A DNA stretch of 16,513 nucleotides from the NCBI GenBank assembly GCA_027031025.1, contig JALVEJ010000037.1, forward strand, positions 1-16,513, given 5' to 3'. A model generated the notes under the pieces. That model saw nothing but the letters and a program-made list of their open reading frames with translations, was not told where the DNA came from and made no database searches. The stretch comes from Flavobacteriales bacterium (GTDB lineage Bacteria > Bacteroidota > Bacteroidia > Flavobacteriales > Flavobacteriaceae). Positions 1-6,244 of this stretch are shown piece by piece (within the stretch, counting starts at the first letter, position 1; each line of letters begins with the position of its first letter). The translations under genes were made by a program, and so were the position numbers.

Positions 1-23
1 TATTCCTTTTGGGAGGGAGGATT

Positions 24-338
24 ATGTGGTTTTTAGTCTTTATCGGATTATTCTGTCTTTCTTATGCTCAGGATAGGGTGATAATTGAAAAAAAAGGACA
101 AAATCACTACCACGTTGAAACATACACTGAGCCTTCTTATAAACCAAAAAGGGAAAAATACAAAAAATCTCACAGATACAGGAAAAAAAGCAGATTTTAT
201 GTTGCATCAAAAAAAGGAAAGGTATTTCACAGACCATCTTGCCGATTTGCCAAGAAAATTAAGAATAAAATGATTTTCAAAACCAAAAGAAAAGCAAAAA
301 ATTCAGGTTTAAGACCATGTAAGCTCTGTAAGCCTTAA
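24..338 (+). CDS. Small exported protein with Ada-like zinc-binding tail
   Basis: A 104-residue protein. Residues 1-15 form a short hydrophobic signal peptide ending S-Y-A before Q16, so export is likely. Residues 40-57 are a very basic Lys/Arg linker. Residues 58-104 resemble the metal-binding domain of Ada (YVAS.KGKVFHRPSC...A...G.RPCKLCKP), with Cys73, Cys99 and Cys102 as visible candidate zinc ligands. In Ada this domain has four Cys ligands, so the fourth here is missing or replaced, perhaps by His69. Stand-alone domains of this type are also found as tails of secreted nucleases; no nuclease domain is present here. The ATG at 24 is chosen because GGAGG (12-16) lies 7 bases upstream. An in-frame TTG at 9 would lie upstream of that ribosome binding site and lengthen the signal peptide by five residues. 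The function is unknown, and nothing ties it to the polysaccharide genes downstream. Confidence 0.75.
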   Translation: MWFLVFIGLFCLSYAQDRVIIEKKGQNHYHVETYTEPSYKPKREKYKKSHRYRKKSRFYVASKKGKVFHRPSCRFAKKIKNKMIFKTKRKAKNSGLRPCKLCKP

Positions 339-403
339 CATCCTTAGTTCAATGCCTGTGATAAAATATCTATCAAGTTCAATATTTTCTTTAGGAGAGT
401 TAA

Positions 404-1723
404 ATGGACATAAAAGATTTTGAAAAAAGGAATAAAGATAAAATAGCTGTAATAGGCCTGGGGTATGTCGGACTTCCTCTTGCTGTTTTACTGGATAAAA
501 GATTTAATGTAATAGGTTTTGATATAAACAAAAACAGAGTAGAGGAACTGAAAAAAGGATACGATAGAACAAGAGAAATAGAAACTAAAGACCTGAAAAA
601 CGCACAGATAGACTTCACATATAATCCAGAAAAATTATCACAAGCAAAAGTTATGATAATAACAGTCCCTACACCTATAGATCAGCACAACATCCCTGAT
701 CTAAGACCAATAAAATCAGCAACAAAAACTGTTGGAAAATACATGCAAAAAGGCTCGGTTGTAGTTTATGAGTCAACAGTCTATCCAGGTTTAACAGAGG
801 AGGAATGTGTTCCTATCTTAGAGCAGGAAAGTGGTCTAAAATGGAAAAAAGATTTTAATGTGGGATATTCTCCAGAAAGGGTAAACCCCGGGGATAAAAA
901 ACATACAATAGACAAAATAATTAAGGTTGTTGCAGGGGATACCCCTGAGATTACAGAGTTTTTGTCAAAGCTTTACGGAAGCGTTATAACAGCAGGCATA
1001 CACAAAGCTCCTGATATAAAAACAGCAGAAGCAGCAAAGGTAATAGAGAACACACAAAGGGATCTGAATATAGCCCTTATGAACGAGCTGTCTGTAATAT
1101 TTAACAAAATGGGAATAGACACAAAAGCTGTTTTAGAAGCAGCTTCAACAAAATGGAATTTCCTCAGATTCGAACCGGGGCTTGTAGGTGGTCACTGCAT
1201 TGGCATTGATCCTTATTATCTTACTTTCAAAGCCCAGGCTATAGGACACCATCCTGAGGTGATCCTTGCAGGAAGAAGAATAAACGATTACATGGGCAAG
1301 TTTGTAGCAGAAAACACAGTCAAAAAACTGATAAAGGCAGGAAAGGCTGTAAAGGGAAGCAAGGTTCTGATATTAGGTCTAACATTTAAGGAAAACATAG
1401 CAGACATAAGAAATACTAAAGTGATAGATGTTTATAAAGAGCTAAAAGAATACGGAATAAATGTGTACGTACACGATCCATTTGCATATCCCGAAGAGGC
1501 AAAAGAAGAGTACGGAATAGATTTATTAGATGACATAGGAAAAGAATCTCCTTATGATGCGATAGTAGTAGCGGTAAAACACAGACCATTTATTGAAGAA
1601 CTGGACTTTCAGAAATACAAAGAGTTGATGAAAAAAGATGGAAAACCTGTTTTAATAGATATCAAAGGTTTATATAACAAAGAAAAAGCTATCAGAGAAG
1701 GATTCCTATACTGGAGATTATAA
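404..1723 (+). CDS. tviB: UDP-N-acetylhexosamine 6-dehydrogenase (TviB/WbpO family)
   Basis: NAD-dependent four-electron oxidation of C6 of a UDP-N-acetylhexosamine (UDP-GlcNAc or UDP-GalNAc) to the uronic acid, a cytosolic step supplying acidic sugars for capsule or O-antigen. The 439-residue length is normal for the family. The N-terminal Rossmann motif IGLGYVGLPLA lies near residues 17-27. The middle domain carries VYESTVYPG, GYSPERVNPGD and AAKVIENTQRDLNIAL, blocks I recognise from TviB and WbpO. The catalytic cysteine is Cys265 in GGHCIGIDPYYL. The C-terminal UDP-binding domain has LGLTFKENIADIRNTK. These blocks separate it from the plain UDP-glucose dehydrogenase at 6245. The ATG at 404 has GGAGAG at 394-399. 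Its GC is higher than that of the downstream cassette (28 of 60 bases in 1141-1200), which suggests it belongs to the host background. GlcNAc versus GalNAc specificity cannot be read from the sequence. Confidence 0.93.
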   Translation: MDIKDFEKRNKDKIAVIGLGYVGLPLAVLLDKRFNVIGFDINKNRVEELKKGYDRTREIETKDLKNAQIDFTYNPEKLSQAKVMIITVPTPIDQHNIPDLRPIKSATKTVGKYMQKGSVVVYESTVYPGLTEEECVPILEQESGLKWKKDFNVGYSPERVNPGDKKHTIDKIIKVVAGDTPEITEFLSKLYGSVITAGIHKAPDIKTAEAAKVIENTQRDLNIALMNELSVIFNKMGIDTKAVLEAASTKWNFLRFEPGLVGGHCIGIDPYYLTFKAQAIGHHPEVILAGRRINDYMGKFVAENTVKKLIKAGKAVKGSKVLILGLTFKENIADIRNTKVIDVYKELKEYGINVYVHDPFAYPEEAKEEYGIDLLDDIGKESPYDAIVVAVKHRPFIEELDFQKYKELMKKDGKPVLIDIKGLYNKEKAIREGFLYWRL

Positions 1724-1740
1724 AGACAACTGTACCAAAG

Positions 1741-1833
1741 GCAAGGTTTTTCCCTGAAGAGCTTAACTTAATAATAAAAGAATTTAAAAAAATTCCAGAC
1801 CTGATAATACTAAATAGATATTCAGAGAAATAA
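1741..1833 (+). pseudogene. Remnant resembling the C-terminus of UDP-glucose dehydrogenase
   Basis: This stretch has no start codon or ribosome binding site. In the frame ending at TAA 1831-1833 it encodes KEFKKIPDLIILNRYSEK. That aligns without gaps to EEFKEKSDLIIANRYSFE near the end of the complete UDP-glucose dehydrogenase at 6245-7417. By eye, 12 of 27 residues match over the longer stretch, and at the DNA level ctgataata..aaatagata is shared. The usual last ~20 residues of the family (ending VYTRDIF in the full copy) are missing. It sits directly after the TviB-type gene and before the accessory island, so it may be what is left of an older ugd copy or a recombination scar. The match is short, so chance cannot be fully excluded. 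Confidence 0.5.
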
Positions 1834-1839
1834 ATAGAT

Positions 1840-3036
1840 TTAAACTATAGACCTTATAGGAACTGCATGTAAATTTTTACCAAAAGGTAAAACTTTATCT
1901 CCATTATAAAAAACAATACCATATTTAACTAAATTTTTTATTTCTCTTATATTTTTAAAATCTTTATCTGATATAGTTTCTTTAGCTTTAACTTCTACTG
2001 CTATAAGCTCATTTTTGTACCTTATCAAAAAGTCAATCTCTTTCTTATCTAAGGTTCTATAAAAATAAATTTCAGCAGGAAACCAACTGTATTTAGCATG
2101 TTTAAGAAGTTCATTAAATACAAAGGTTTCAAAAATAGAACCTGCATAGGAACTGAATAATAACTCTTCTTTAGAAGTAATTCCCAAAAGATAACATAGT
2201 AAACCTGTATCATTAAAGTATATTTTGGGGCTTTTTACAAATCTTTTTCCTATATTTTGGCTGAAAGGTTTTAAAATCGTTATTTGGTAAATAAGCTGTA
2301 GTAGATTTAAATAATTGTCCAGAGTTTTACCATCAATCCCTGTTATCTGGGAAATTTTAGATTTGTTTAGTATATTCCCAGAATACGAAGCCAAAATATG
2401 AAGTAAATTCAAAAATTTGTCAATATTTCTTATCTCTCCAATTTCAATAACATCTTTTTCTATATATGTGCTGACATAAGAACTGAACCATATATATTTC
2501 ATCTTTTCAGTTTTTATTTTGTGAATCTCAGGAAATCCTCCTTTTAATATAAACTCCCAGATATCTATATCAGATATGCTTTTTTGTTCTAAAAACTTAC
2601 CTGTAAATAATTTTTCTATTAGATTTTCTTTTTTATTTTGAATTTCATATATACTTAGAGGATATAACTCAAAAATAGCCAATCTTCCTGCAAGGCTTTC
2701 CTTCACAGCAGAAAACTTTAGTAAATTTATAGAACCTGTAAGTATAAATTGATTAGGTTTCCTATTTTTGTCTATTTTTTGTTTTATAACATTAAATATT
2801 TCGGGAACTTTTTGAACTTCATCTAAAATGACAGGAAGTTCTAAACTATTTATAAATCCATTAGGGTCATTTTTTGCTGATAAATAAGCATTAATGTCAT
2901 CAAAGGTTACATAGTTATTGGCTATTTCCATAGAAAGCGTGGATTTGCCTACCTGTCTTGCCCCTGCAATATTTATTGCAGGGAACTCCTGAATTGCTTC
3001 TTTTAGTATTGGTTTTAATAATCTCTTAAATTTCAT
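1840..3036 (-). CDS. AAA-family ATPase with DUF4143 C-terminal domain
   Basis: A 398-residue protein of the large AAA_14/DUF4143 family, cytosolic ATPases of unknown role that are common in archaea and thermophilic bacteria and often travel with mobile or toxin-antitoxin genes. Walker A is GARQVGKST (residues 25-33), Walker B is VILDE with Asp72-Glu73, and a sensor-like ILTGS follows. The C-terminal DUF4143 part includes YFNDTGLLCYLLG and ends in KEIDFLI...AVEVKA, a spacing reminiscent of a PD-(D/E)XK nuclease fold. The gene is the only one on the minus strand here. It converges on tviB and diverges from the Uma2-like gene. The ATG at 3036 is preceded by an AGGGAG ribosome binding site that lies inside a long inverted repeat (3038-3068), suggesting control at operator or mRNA level. 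Length is normal and the frame is intact. Confidence 0.88.
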   Translation of the reverse strand: MKFKRLLKPILKEAIQEFPAINIAGARQVGKSTLSMEIANNYVTFDDINAYLSAKNDPNGFINSLELPVILDEVQKVPEIFNVIKQKIDKNRKPNQFILTGSINLLKFSAVKESLAGRLAIFELYPLSIYEIQNKKENLIEKLFTGKFLEQKSISDIDIWEFILKGGFPEIHKIKTEKMKYIWFSSYVSTYIEKDVIEIGEIRNIDKFLNLLHILASYSGNILNKSKISQITGIDGKTLDNYLNLLQLIYQITILKPFSQNIGKRFVKSPKIYFNDTGLLCYLLGITSKEELLFSSYAGSIFETFVFNELLKHAKYSWFPAEIYFYRTLDKKEIDFLIRYKNELIAVEVKAKETISDKDFKNIREIKNLVKYGIVFYNGDKVLPFGKNLHAVPIRSIV

Positions 3037-3037
3037 G

Positions 3038-3068
3038 ATTATACTCCCTAAAATTTAGGGATTATAAT
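3038..3068. promoter_or_regulatory. Long inverted repeat over the ATPase ribosome binding site
   Basis: Two 15-base arms (3038-3052 and 3054-3068) pair at 14 of 15 positions around a single central base, with the perfect core CCCTAAAATTTAGGG at 3046-3060. On the minus strand the repeat contains a TATAAT-like box (3061-3066) and the AGGGAG ribosome binding site of the ATPase gene, and ends one base before its ATG. It could be a repressor operator or an mRNA hairpin hiding the ribosome binding site. No good -35 box was found at the usual distance on the minus strand, so the promoter itself is uncertain. Confidence 0.6.
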
Positions 3069-3093
3069 ACGTAAATTTCAGGAATTTTGCAAG

Positions 3094-3120
3094 TTTGTTT
3101 TTCAATCCGAAAGCTATAAT
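3094..3120 (+). promoter_or_regulatory. Possible promoter for the Uma2-MNT/HEPN operon
   Basis: A perfect TATAAT at 3115-3120 lies 36 bases before the Uma2-like start codon, in the divergent intergenic region. The upstream match is poor: TTTGTT at 3094-3099 gives a 15-base spacer, shorter than the usual 17. With AT-rich background DNA a perfect -10 box alone is weak evidence. The placement is nevertheless right for a promoter driving 3157-6129. Confidence 0.35.
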
Positions 3121-3156
3121 ATTATTCTTATAAATCTCAATAATCTGGTGAAAAAA

Positions 3157-3771
3157 ATGGGTTTAGAAGTGAAAGAAAAACAAAAGAAGGGCAGAAAAAG
3201 AATTCCCAAGGAACTTATATATGAAATGAGATATGGTACTCCCATTTATTACAGGGATTATGACAAGGTTTTAAGCGGGGAGAAAACTCTGGAGGAAGTT
3301 ATGGGGAGCAGTAAATTACAGTGGTTTATAATTTATCTAATTTATTCATACCTTATCAAAAATATTGATACAGAAAAGTATGTAATTGCAACCAACGAGG
3401 CAGGCTTCCAGTGGGCACCACGAACATGGAGAAATCTTGATATAGCTATATTTGACAAAAAGAAACTCTTTAAAGAAGGGATAAATGATAAATATGCAAA
3501 AACTCCCCCAGAAGTTGTAATTGAAGTCGACTCAAAGGCAGATTTAAGAAAATACGGAGATTTTATGAATTATTCACGGGAAAAAACGCAGGATTTTTTA
3601 AATGCCGGAGTTAAAAGAGTTATCTGGTATACAACATTTGACAAAAAAGTAATGGTAGCAGAAAAAGGCAAAAGATGGTTCATAACAGACTGGAACGACA
3701 CAATAGACATAATAGATGATATTAAACTAAACCTTGATGAACTTTTAAAATCAGAAGGAATAAAGGAGTAA
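3157..3771 (+). CDS. Uma2/DUF820-like PD-(D/E)XK fold protein
   Basis: A protein of 204 residues resembling the Uma2 (DUF820) family, a PD-(D/E)XK nuclease-fold group with no well-established cellular role. Visible family signatures are RNLDIAIF (Asp95), PPEVVIEVDSKAD (Glu123, Asp125) and the C-terminal FLNAGVKRVIWY, which matches the usual YLEAGV.EVWI block. The N-terminal 15 residues are strongly basic. I chose ATG 3157 because GGTGA (3147-3151) fits as a ribosome binding site 5 bases upstream; a GTG at 3148 would lie inside that site and add three residues. The stop codon overlaps the next gene's ATG by one base (TAATG), so it is translationally coupled to the first MNT antitoxin. It may be an extra component of that system or simply a co-transcribed accessory gene. 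Nuclease activity is inferred from the fold only. Confidence 0.75.
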   Translation: MGLEVKEKQKKGRKRIPKELIYEMRYGTPIYYRDYDKVLSGEKTLEEVMGSSKLQWFIIYLIYSYLIKNIDTEKYVIATNEAGFQWAPRTWRNLDIAIFDKKKLFKEGINDKYAKTPPEVVIEVDSKADLRKYGDFMNYSREKTQDFLNAGVKRVIWYTTFDKKVMVAEKGKRWFITDWNDTIDIIDDIKLNLDELLKSEGIKE

Positions 3772-4091
3772 TGAAAACAAAAGAATTTAAAAATATCCGT
3801 CTTACAGAATACGAACTTAAAGCCATCAAAAATACAGCTAAGGAAATTTTTGGCAAAAACGCAAAAGTCTGGCTTTTTGGCAGTAGGGTTAATCCAAACG
3901 CTAAAGGTGGAGATATTGATATATACATTGAAATTCCTGATATGGAAAACTGGTTAGACAAAAAAATTAATTATTTAGTAAAGCTAAAGGAAAAAATTGG
4001 AGACCAAAAAATAGATCTTGTATTAAAACCTTATAACTGTCAGGAAGAGATATGTATTGAAGCAAAAAAAACTGGGGCAAGGCTGATTTGA
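3771..4091 (+). CDS. MNT-type nucleotidyltransferase antitoxin (pair 1)
   Basis: A 106-residue minimal nucleotidyltransferase of the DNA polymerase beta superfamily. The catalytic loop is GSRVNPNAKGGDID with Gly37-Ser38 and Asp48/Asp50; Asp82 in KIDLV is the expected third metal ligand. The best-studied relative, MntA, adds AMP to a tyrosine of its partner HEPN toxin and so inactivates it. That activity is inferred here from the motif and from the adjacent HEPN gene. The spacing between GS and DXD is nine residues rather than the ten described for MntA. ATG 3771 has AAGGAG at 3763-3768 and overlaps the Uma2 stop by one base. The stop overlaps the toxin start by four bases (TTGA). The N-terminal half is nearly identical to that of the paralogue at 4561. 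Confidence 0.88.
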   Translation: MKTKEFKNIRLTEYELKAIKNTAKEIFGKNAKVWLFGSRVNPNAKGGDIDIYIEIPDMENWLDKKINYLVKLKEKIGDQKIDLVLKPYNCQEEICIEAKKTGARLI

Positions 4092-4543
4092 ATGCTGAAC
4101 TTAAATACAGAAAATCTTATGAAGAGACCCAGAAACATATAGATAGATTAAAAAAAGCATTTGAGATCTTAAAATCTCAAAAATTTGTACCTTTAGACAG
4201 CCAAAAGATAGAAAATATACTAAATGATGAATATTTAACCGCTTTATTAGATCAGATAGTATACAGATACTCAAAACTTCAGGATTCTTTATCAAAATTA
4301 ATCAGAAACTATCTTTATCTGAAAGGAGAAAATGTAGAGAATTTAACTATGGTTGATGTTTTGAACAAAGCTGAAAAATTTGAAATAGGTATAAATAAAG
4401 AAAAGTGGTTCAAGCTCAGAGAATTAAGAAATATACTTGTACATGAGTACGAAGATGAAAAATCAAAAATTGCAGAAACATTGAATAAAATCTATAAAGA
4501 GCTTGATTATTTTAAAAACCTCTTAGAAAAGTTGAAATTATAA
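4088..4543 (+). CDS. HEPN-domain (HepT-like) toxin (pair 1)
   Basis: A mostly alpha-helical 151-residue HEPN protein. The RX4HXY motif is RNILVHEY, with Arg114, His119 and Tyr121. In HepT-type toxins Arg and His form the RNase site, and the Tyr is the residue AMPylated by the partner MNT protein. Cleavage of cellular RNA is therefore the likely activity, but the target cannot be read from sequence. The start is TTG 4088 within the antitoxin's stop (TTGA overlap), with AAGG at 4079-4082. No in-frame ATG is near, and the ATG at 4092 is in another frame. The block YRYSKLQDSL is shared with the second HEPN gene. A weak start coupled to antitoxin translation would favour antitoxin excess. Confidence 0.86.
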   Translation: MNAELKYRKSYEETQKHIDRLKKAFEILKSQKFVPLDSQKIENILNDEYLTALLDQIVYRYSKLQDSLSKLIRNYLYLKGENVENLTMVDVLNKAEKFEIGINKEKWFKLRELRNILVHEYEDEKSKIAETLNKIYKELDYFKNLLEKLKL

Positions 4544-4560
4544 AACAGAGGCTTATAAAG

Positions 4561-4887
4561 TTGGGAGAATTAAAACAAAAAAATATCCGCCTGACAGAAG
4601 AAGAAATAAAAGCTATAAAAGAAACAACCGCTGAAATTTTTGGCAAAAACGCAAAGGTCTGGATATTTGGAAGCAGGGTAAACCCTGAGCTAAAAGGAGG
4701 AGACATAGACATTTATGTAGAAATTCCTGATTATAAAGAAACAGATCTTTTCAAGAAAAAGATAAATTTTTTAATTAAACTTGAAGAACAGATCGGAGAG
4801 CAGAAAATTGATCTGATAGTTGCTCCCTATAACTGCAAAGAATTTTACTGTATAGAGGCAAAAAAGACAGGAATAAGAATCCTATGA
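4561..4887 (+). CDS. MNT-type nucleotidyltransferase antitoxin (pair 2)
   Basis: A 108-residue paralogue of the pair 1 antitoxin. Catalytic loop GSRVNPELKGGDID has Gly37-Ser38 and Asp48/Asp50, and Asp84 in KIDLI is the third carboxylate. Over residues 8-50, 35 of 43 positions are identical to pair 1, and a 30-base DNA stretch (4633-4662) matches 3843-3872 at 29 positions, so this is a fairly recent tandem duplicate. The start is TTG 4561 with AGAGG at 4547-4551, nine bases upstream; the first in-frame ATG would lie far into the domain. The gene begins 17 bases after the pair 1 toxin and overlaps its own toxin by four bases. The expected role is to AMPylate and silence the HEPN partner. Confidence 0.87.
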   Translation: MGELKQKNIRLTEEEIKAIKETTAEIFGKNAKVWIFGSRVNPELKGGDIDIYVEIPDYKETDLFKKKINFLIKLEEQIGEQKIDLIVAPYNCKEFYCIEAKKTGIRIL

Positions 4888-5333
4888 AAGATATAAAACT
4901 TGTTCTGCAAGAGATAGATAAGCATAAAGAAAGATTAAAATATGTTGTGGATAAGATAAAAAGCTGGCATGAACTAAATACAGAAATTCTGAATTATCCT
5001 GAAAAGGTGGAAACAATAGATGCTTTTTTATTCAGGTTTTCAAAAATGCAGGACACAATGAGAGAAAAATTATTTCCTTTAATTCTGGAAATTCTTGGAG
5101 AAGAAACAAGAAACAAACCGTTTATAGACATACTAAACAGGCTTGAACAGTTAGAGATTTTACCTTCGGCAGATAAATGGAAAGAATTGAGAAAAATAAG
5201 AAACCTGTTGATGCATACTTATCCGTGGGAACAGGAAACTTTAATAAAAGAACTTAAGGAGGCTATTAGGGCTTCCGAAGAGCTAATAAAAATTTATGAA
5301 AGTATAAAGGATAAAATCAAACCTTACTTATAA
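4884..5333 (+). CDS. HEPN-domain (HepT-like) toxin (pair 2)
   Basis: A 149-residue all-helical HEPN protein. The RX4HXY motif is RNLLMHTY with Arg106, His111 and Tyr113, so both the predicted RNase pair and the modifiable tyrosine are kept. It shares FRFSKMQD and a KW.ELR.IRN.L.H.Y block with the pair 1 toxin but is clearly more diverged from it than the two antitoxins are from each other. Unlike toxins 1 and 3 it begins with ATG, in an ATGA four-base overlap with its antitoxin. Predicted to cleave RNA when not modified; the substrate is unknown. Confidence 0.86.
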   Translation: MKDIKLVLQEIDKHKERLKYVVDKIKSWHELNTEILNYPEKVETIDAFLFRFSKMQDTMREKLFPLILEILGEETRNKPFIDILNRLEQLEILPSADKWKELRKIRNLLMHTYPWEQETLIKELKEAIRASEELIKIYESIKDKIKPYL

Positions 5334-5377
5334 ATAGATCTTTGTTTTCCGAAAAAGTTAGATATACAAGGAGTAAA

Positions 5378-5680
5378 ATGGATACCGAAACAAAGGTAAG
5401 ACTTTCTAAAGAAGAGTTAAAGACAATTAAGAATATAATAAAAAAATATGATCCAGAGGCAAAAATTATCCTTTTTGGAAGCAGGACACAATTAGATAAA
5501 AAAGGTGGAGACATAGATCTTTTGATCATCTCGGAGAAAATAGACTACAAAAAAAGAAGAAAAATATCAGTGGATCTTCAGCTGGCATTAGGAGAACGGA
5601 AAATAGATATGATAGTAACAGACAATCCGGAAAAGACAGAGTTTACAAAAACTGCATACAAATACGGAGTTGAGATTTGA
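5378..5680 (+). CDS. MNT-type nucleotidyltransferase antitoxin (pair 3)
   Basis: A 100-residue minimal nucleotidyltransferase, more distant from the other two. Catalytic loop GSRTQLDKKGGDID has Gly34-Ser35 and Asp45/Asp47, and Asp77 in KIDMIV is the third carboxylate. The same nine-residue GS-DXD spacing is present. I chose ATG 5378 because a clean AAGGAG sits at 5368-5373; an in-frame TTG at 5342 would lie upstream of that site, add 12 residues and has no site of its own. The gene follows the pair 2 toxin after 44 bases and overlaps the next toxin by four bases. Role by analogy: modification and inactivation of the HEPN partner. Confidence 0.87.
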   Translation: MDTETKVRLSKEELKTIKNIIKKYDPEAKIILFGSRTQLDKKGGDIDLLIISEKIDYKKRRKISVDLQLALGERKIDMIVTDNPEKTEFTKTAYKYGVEI

Positions 5681-6129
5681 TAAGAGAAGAGGCAGTAAAA
5701 ATCTTTTGTGAAAATCTGAACCTTTTTGAAAAAAATCTTAAATGGCTGAAAAAATCCTACGAAAAAGCAAAAAAGATTGATTTAGACAAAGAATTAACTG
5801 AAGAGGATCTGGAAGTTTTTGAAACCTTGTCAAACAGGTTTGGTAGGACGGTTGGTATTTTAATAAATAAGATCTTAAGAGGTCTTGACATAATAGAGCT
5901 TGAAGATATAACACGTAAACTTGATATTGTAATAAGGGCTGAAAAAAGAGGGTTCGTTGATGATTACAAAGTCCTTATTGAGATGAAAGATCTGAGAAAT
6001 GAACTTGTTCATGAGTACATTCAGGAAAACTTAATAGAAAGATTTAAAGAGGTCTTAGAATATACTCCCAAGCTGTTTGATATTACCAACAAATTGAAAG
6101 ATTATGTTAAGAAAATGAAGTACTGCTGA
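5677..6129 (+). CDS. HEPN-domain (HepT-like) toxin (pair 3)
   Basis: A 150-residue helical HEPN protein with RX4HXY motif RNELVHEY (Arg107, His112, Tyr114). The N-terminal half is rich in Lys and Glu and could be partly coiled. It starts with TTG 5677 inside the antitoxin stop (TTGA), with GGAG at 5666-5669, seven bases upstream. Outside the motif it shows little similarity to toxins 1 and 2, so this pair probably entered separately rather than by local duplication. Predicted RNase toxin held off by AMPylation; cellular target unknown. It is the last gene of the island before ugd. Confidence 0.86.
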   Translation: MIREEAVKIFCENLNLFEKNLKWLKKSYEKAKKIDLDKELTEEDLEVFETLSNRFGRTVGILINKILRGLDIIELEDITRKLDIVIRAEKRGFVDDYKVLIEMKDLRNELVHEYIQENLIERFKEVLEYTPKLFDITNKLKDYVKKMKYC

Positions 6130-6182
6130 GATTAAATTATCGATACATTTCGCATATTCTAAGGAAAACAATAAAATTTGTA

Positions 6183-6212
6183 TTGAACAGAGATTAATAA
6201 ATAAAGTAAAAT
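6183..6212 (+). promoter_or_regulatory. Candidate sigma-70-type promoter for ugd
   Basis: TTGAAC at 6183-6188 and TAAAAT at 6207-6212 are separated by 18 bases, in the 115-base gap after the toxin-antitoxin array. The predicted start of transcription would fall about 12 bases before the AGGAGG of ugd (6231-6236), giving a short leader. This would give ugd its own promoter, separate from the island. Confidence 0.5.
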
Positions 6213-6244
6213 TAATACCTTAAATTTTTTAGGAGGATACAAAA

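Noticed and set aside
4160..4181. Perfect 8-base inverted repeat (TTTGAGAT/ATCTCAAA) with a 6-base loop inside the first HEPN gene.
   Set aside because: It lies within coding sequence, is AT-rich and has no T-tract after it, so it is not a terminator; a regulatory role cannot be supported.
1834..6244. Transposon or integrase scar explaining the accessory island.
   Set aside because: No transposase, integrase, tRNA gene or convincing terminal repeats were seen at the edges.
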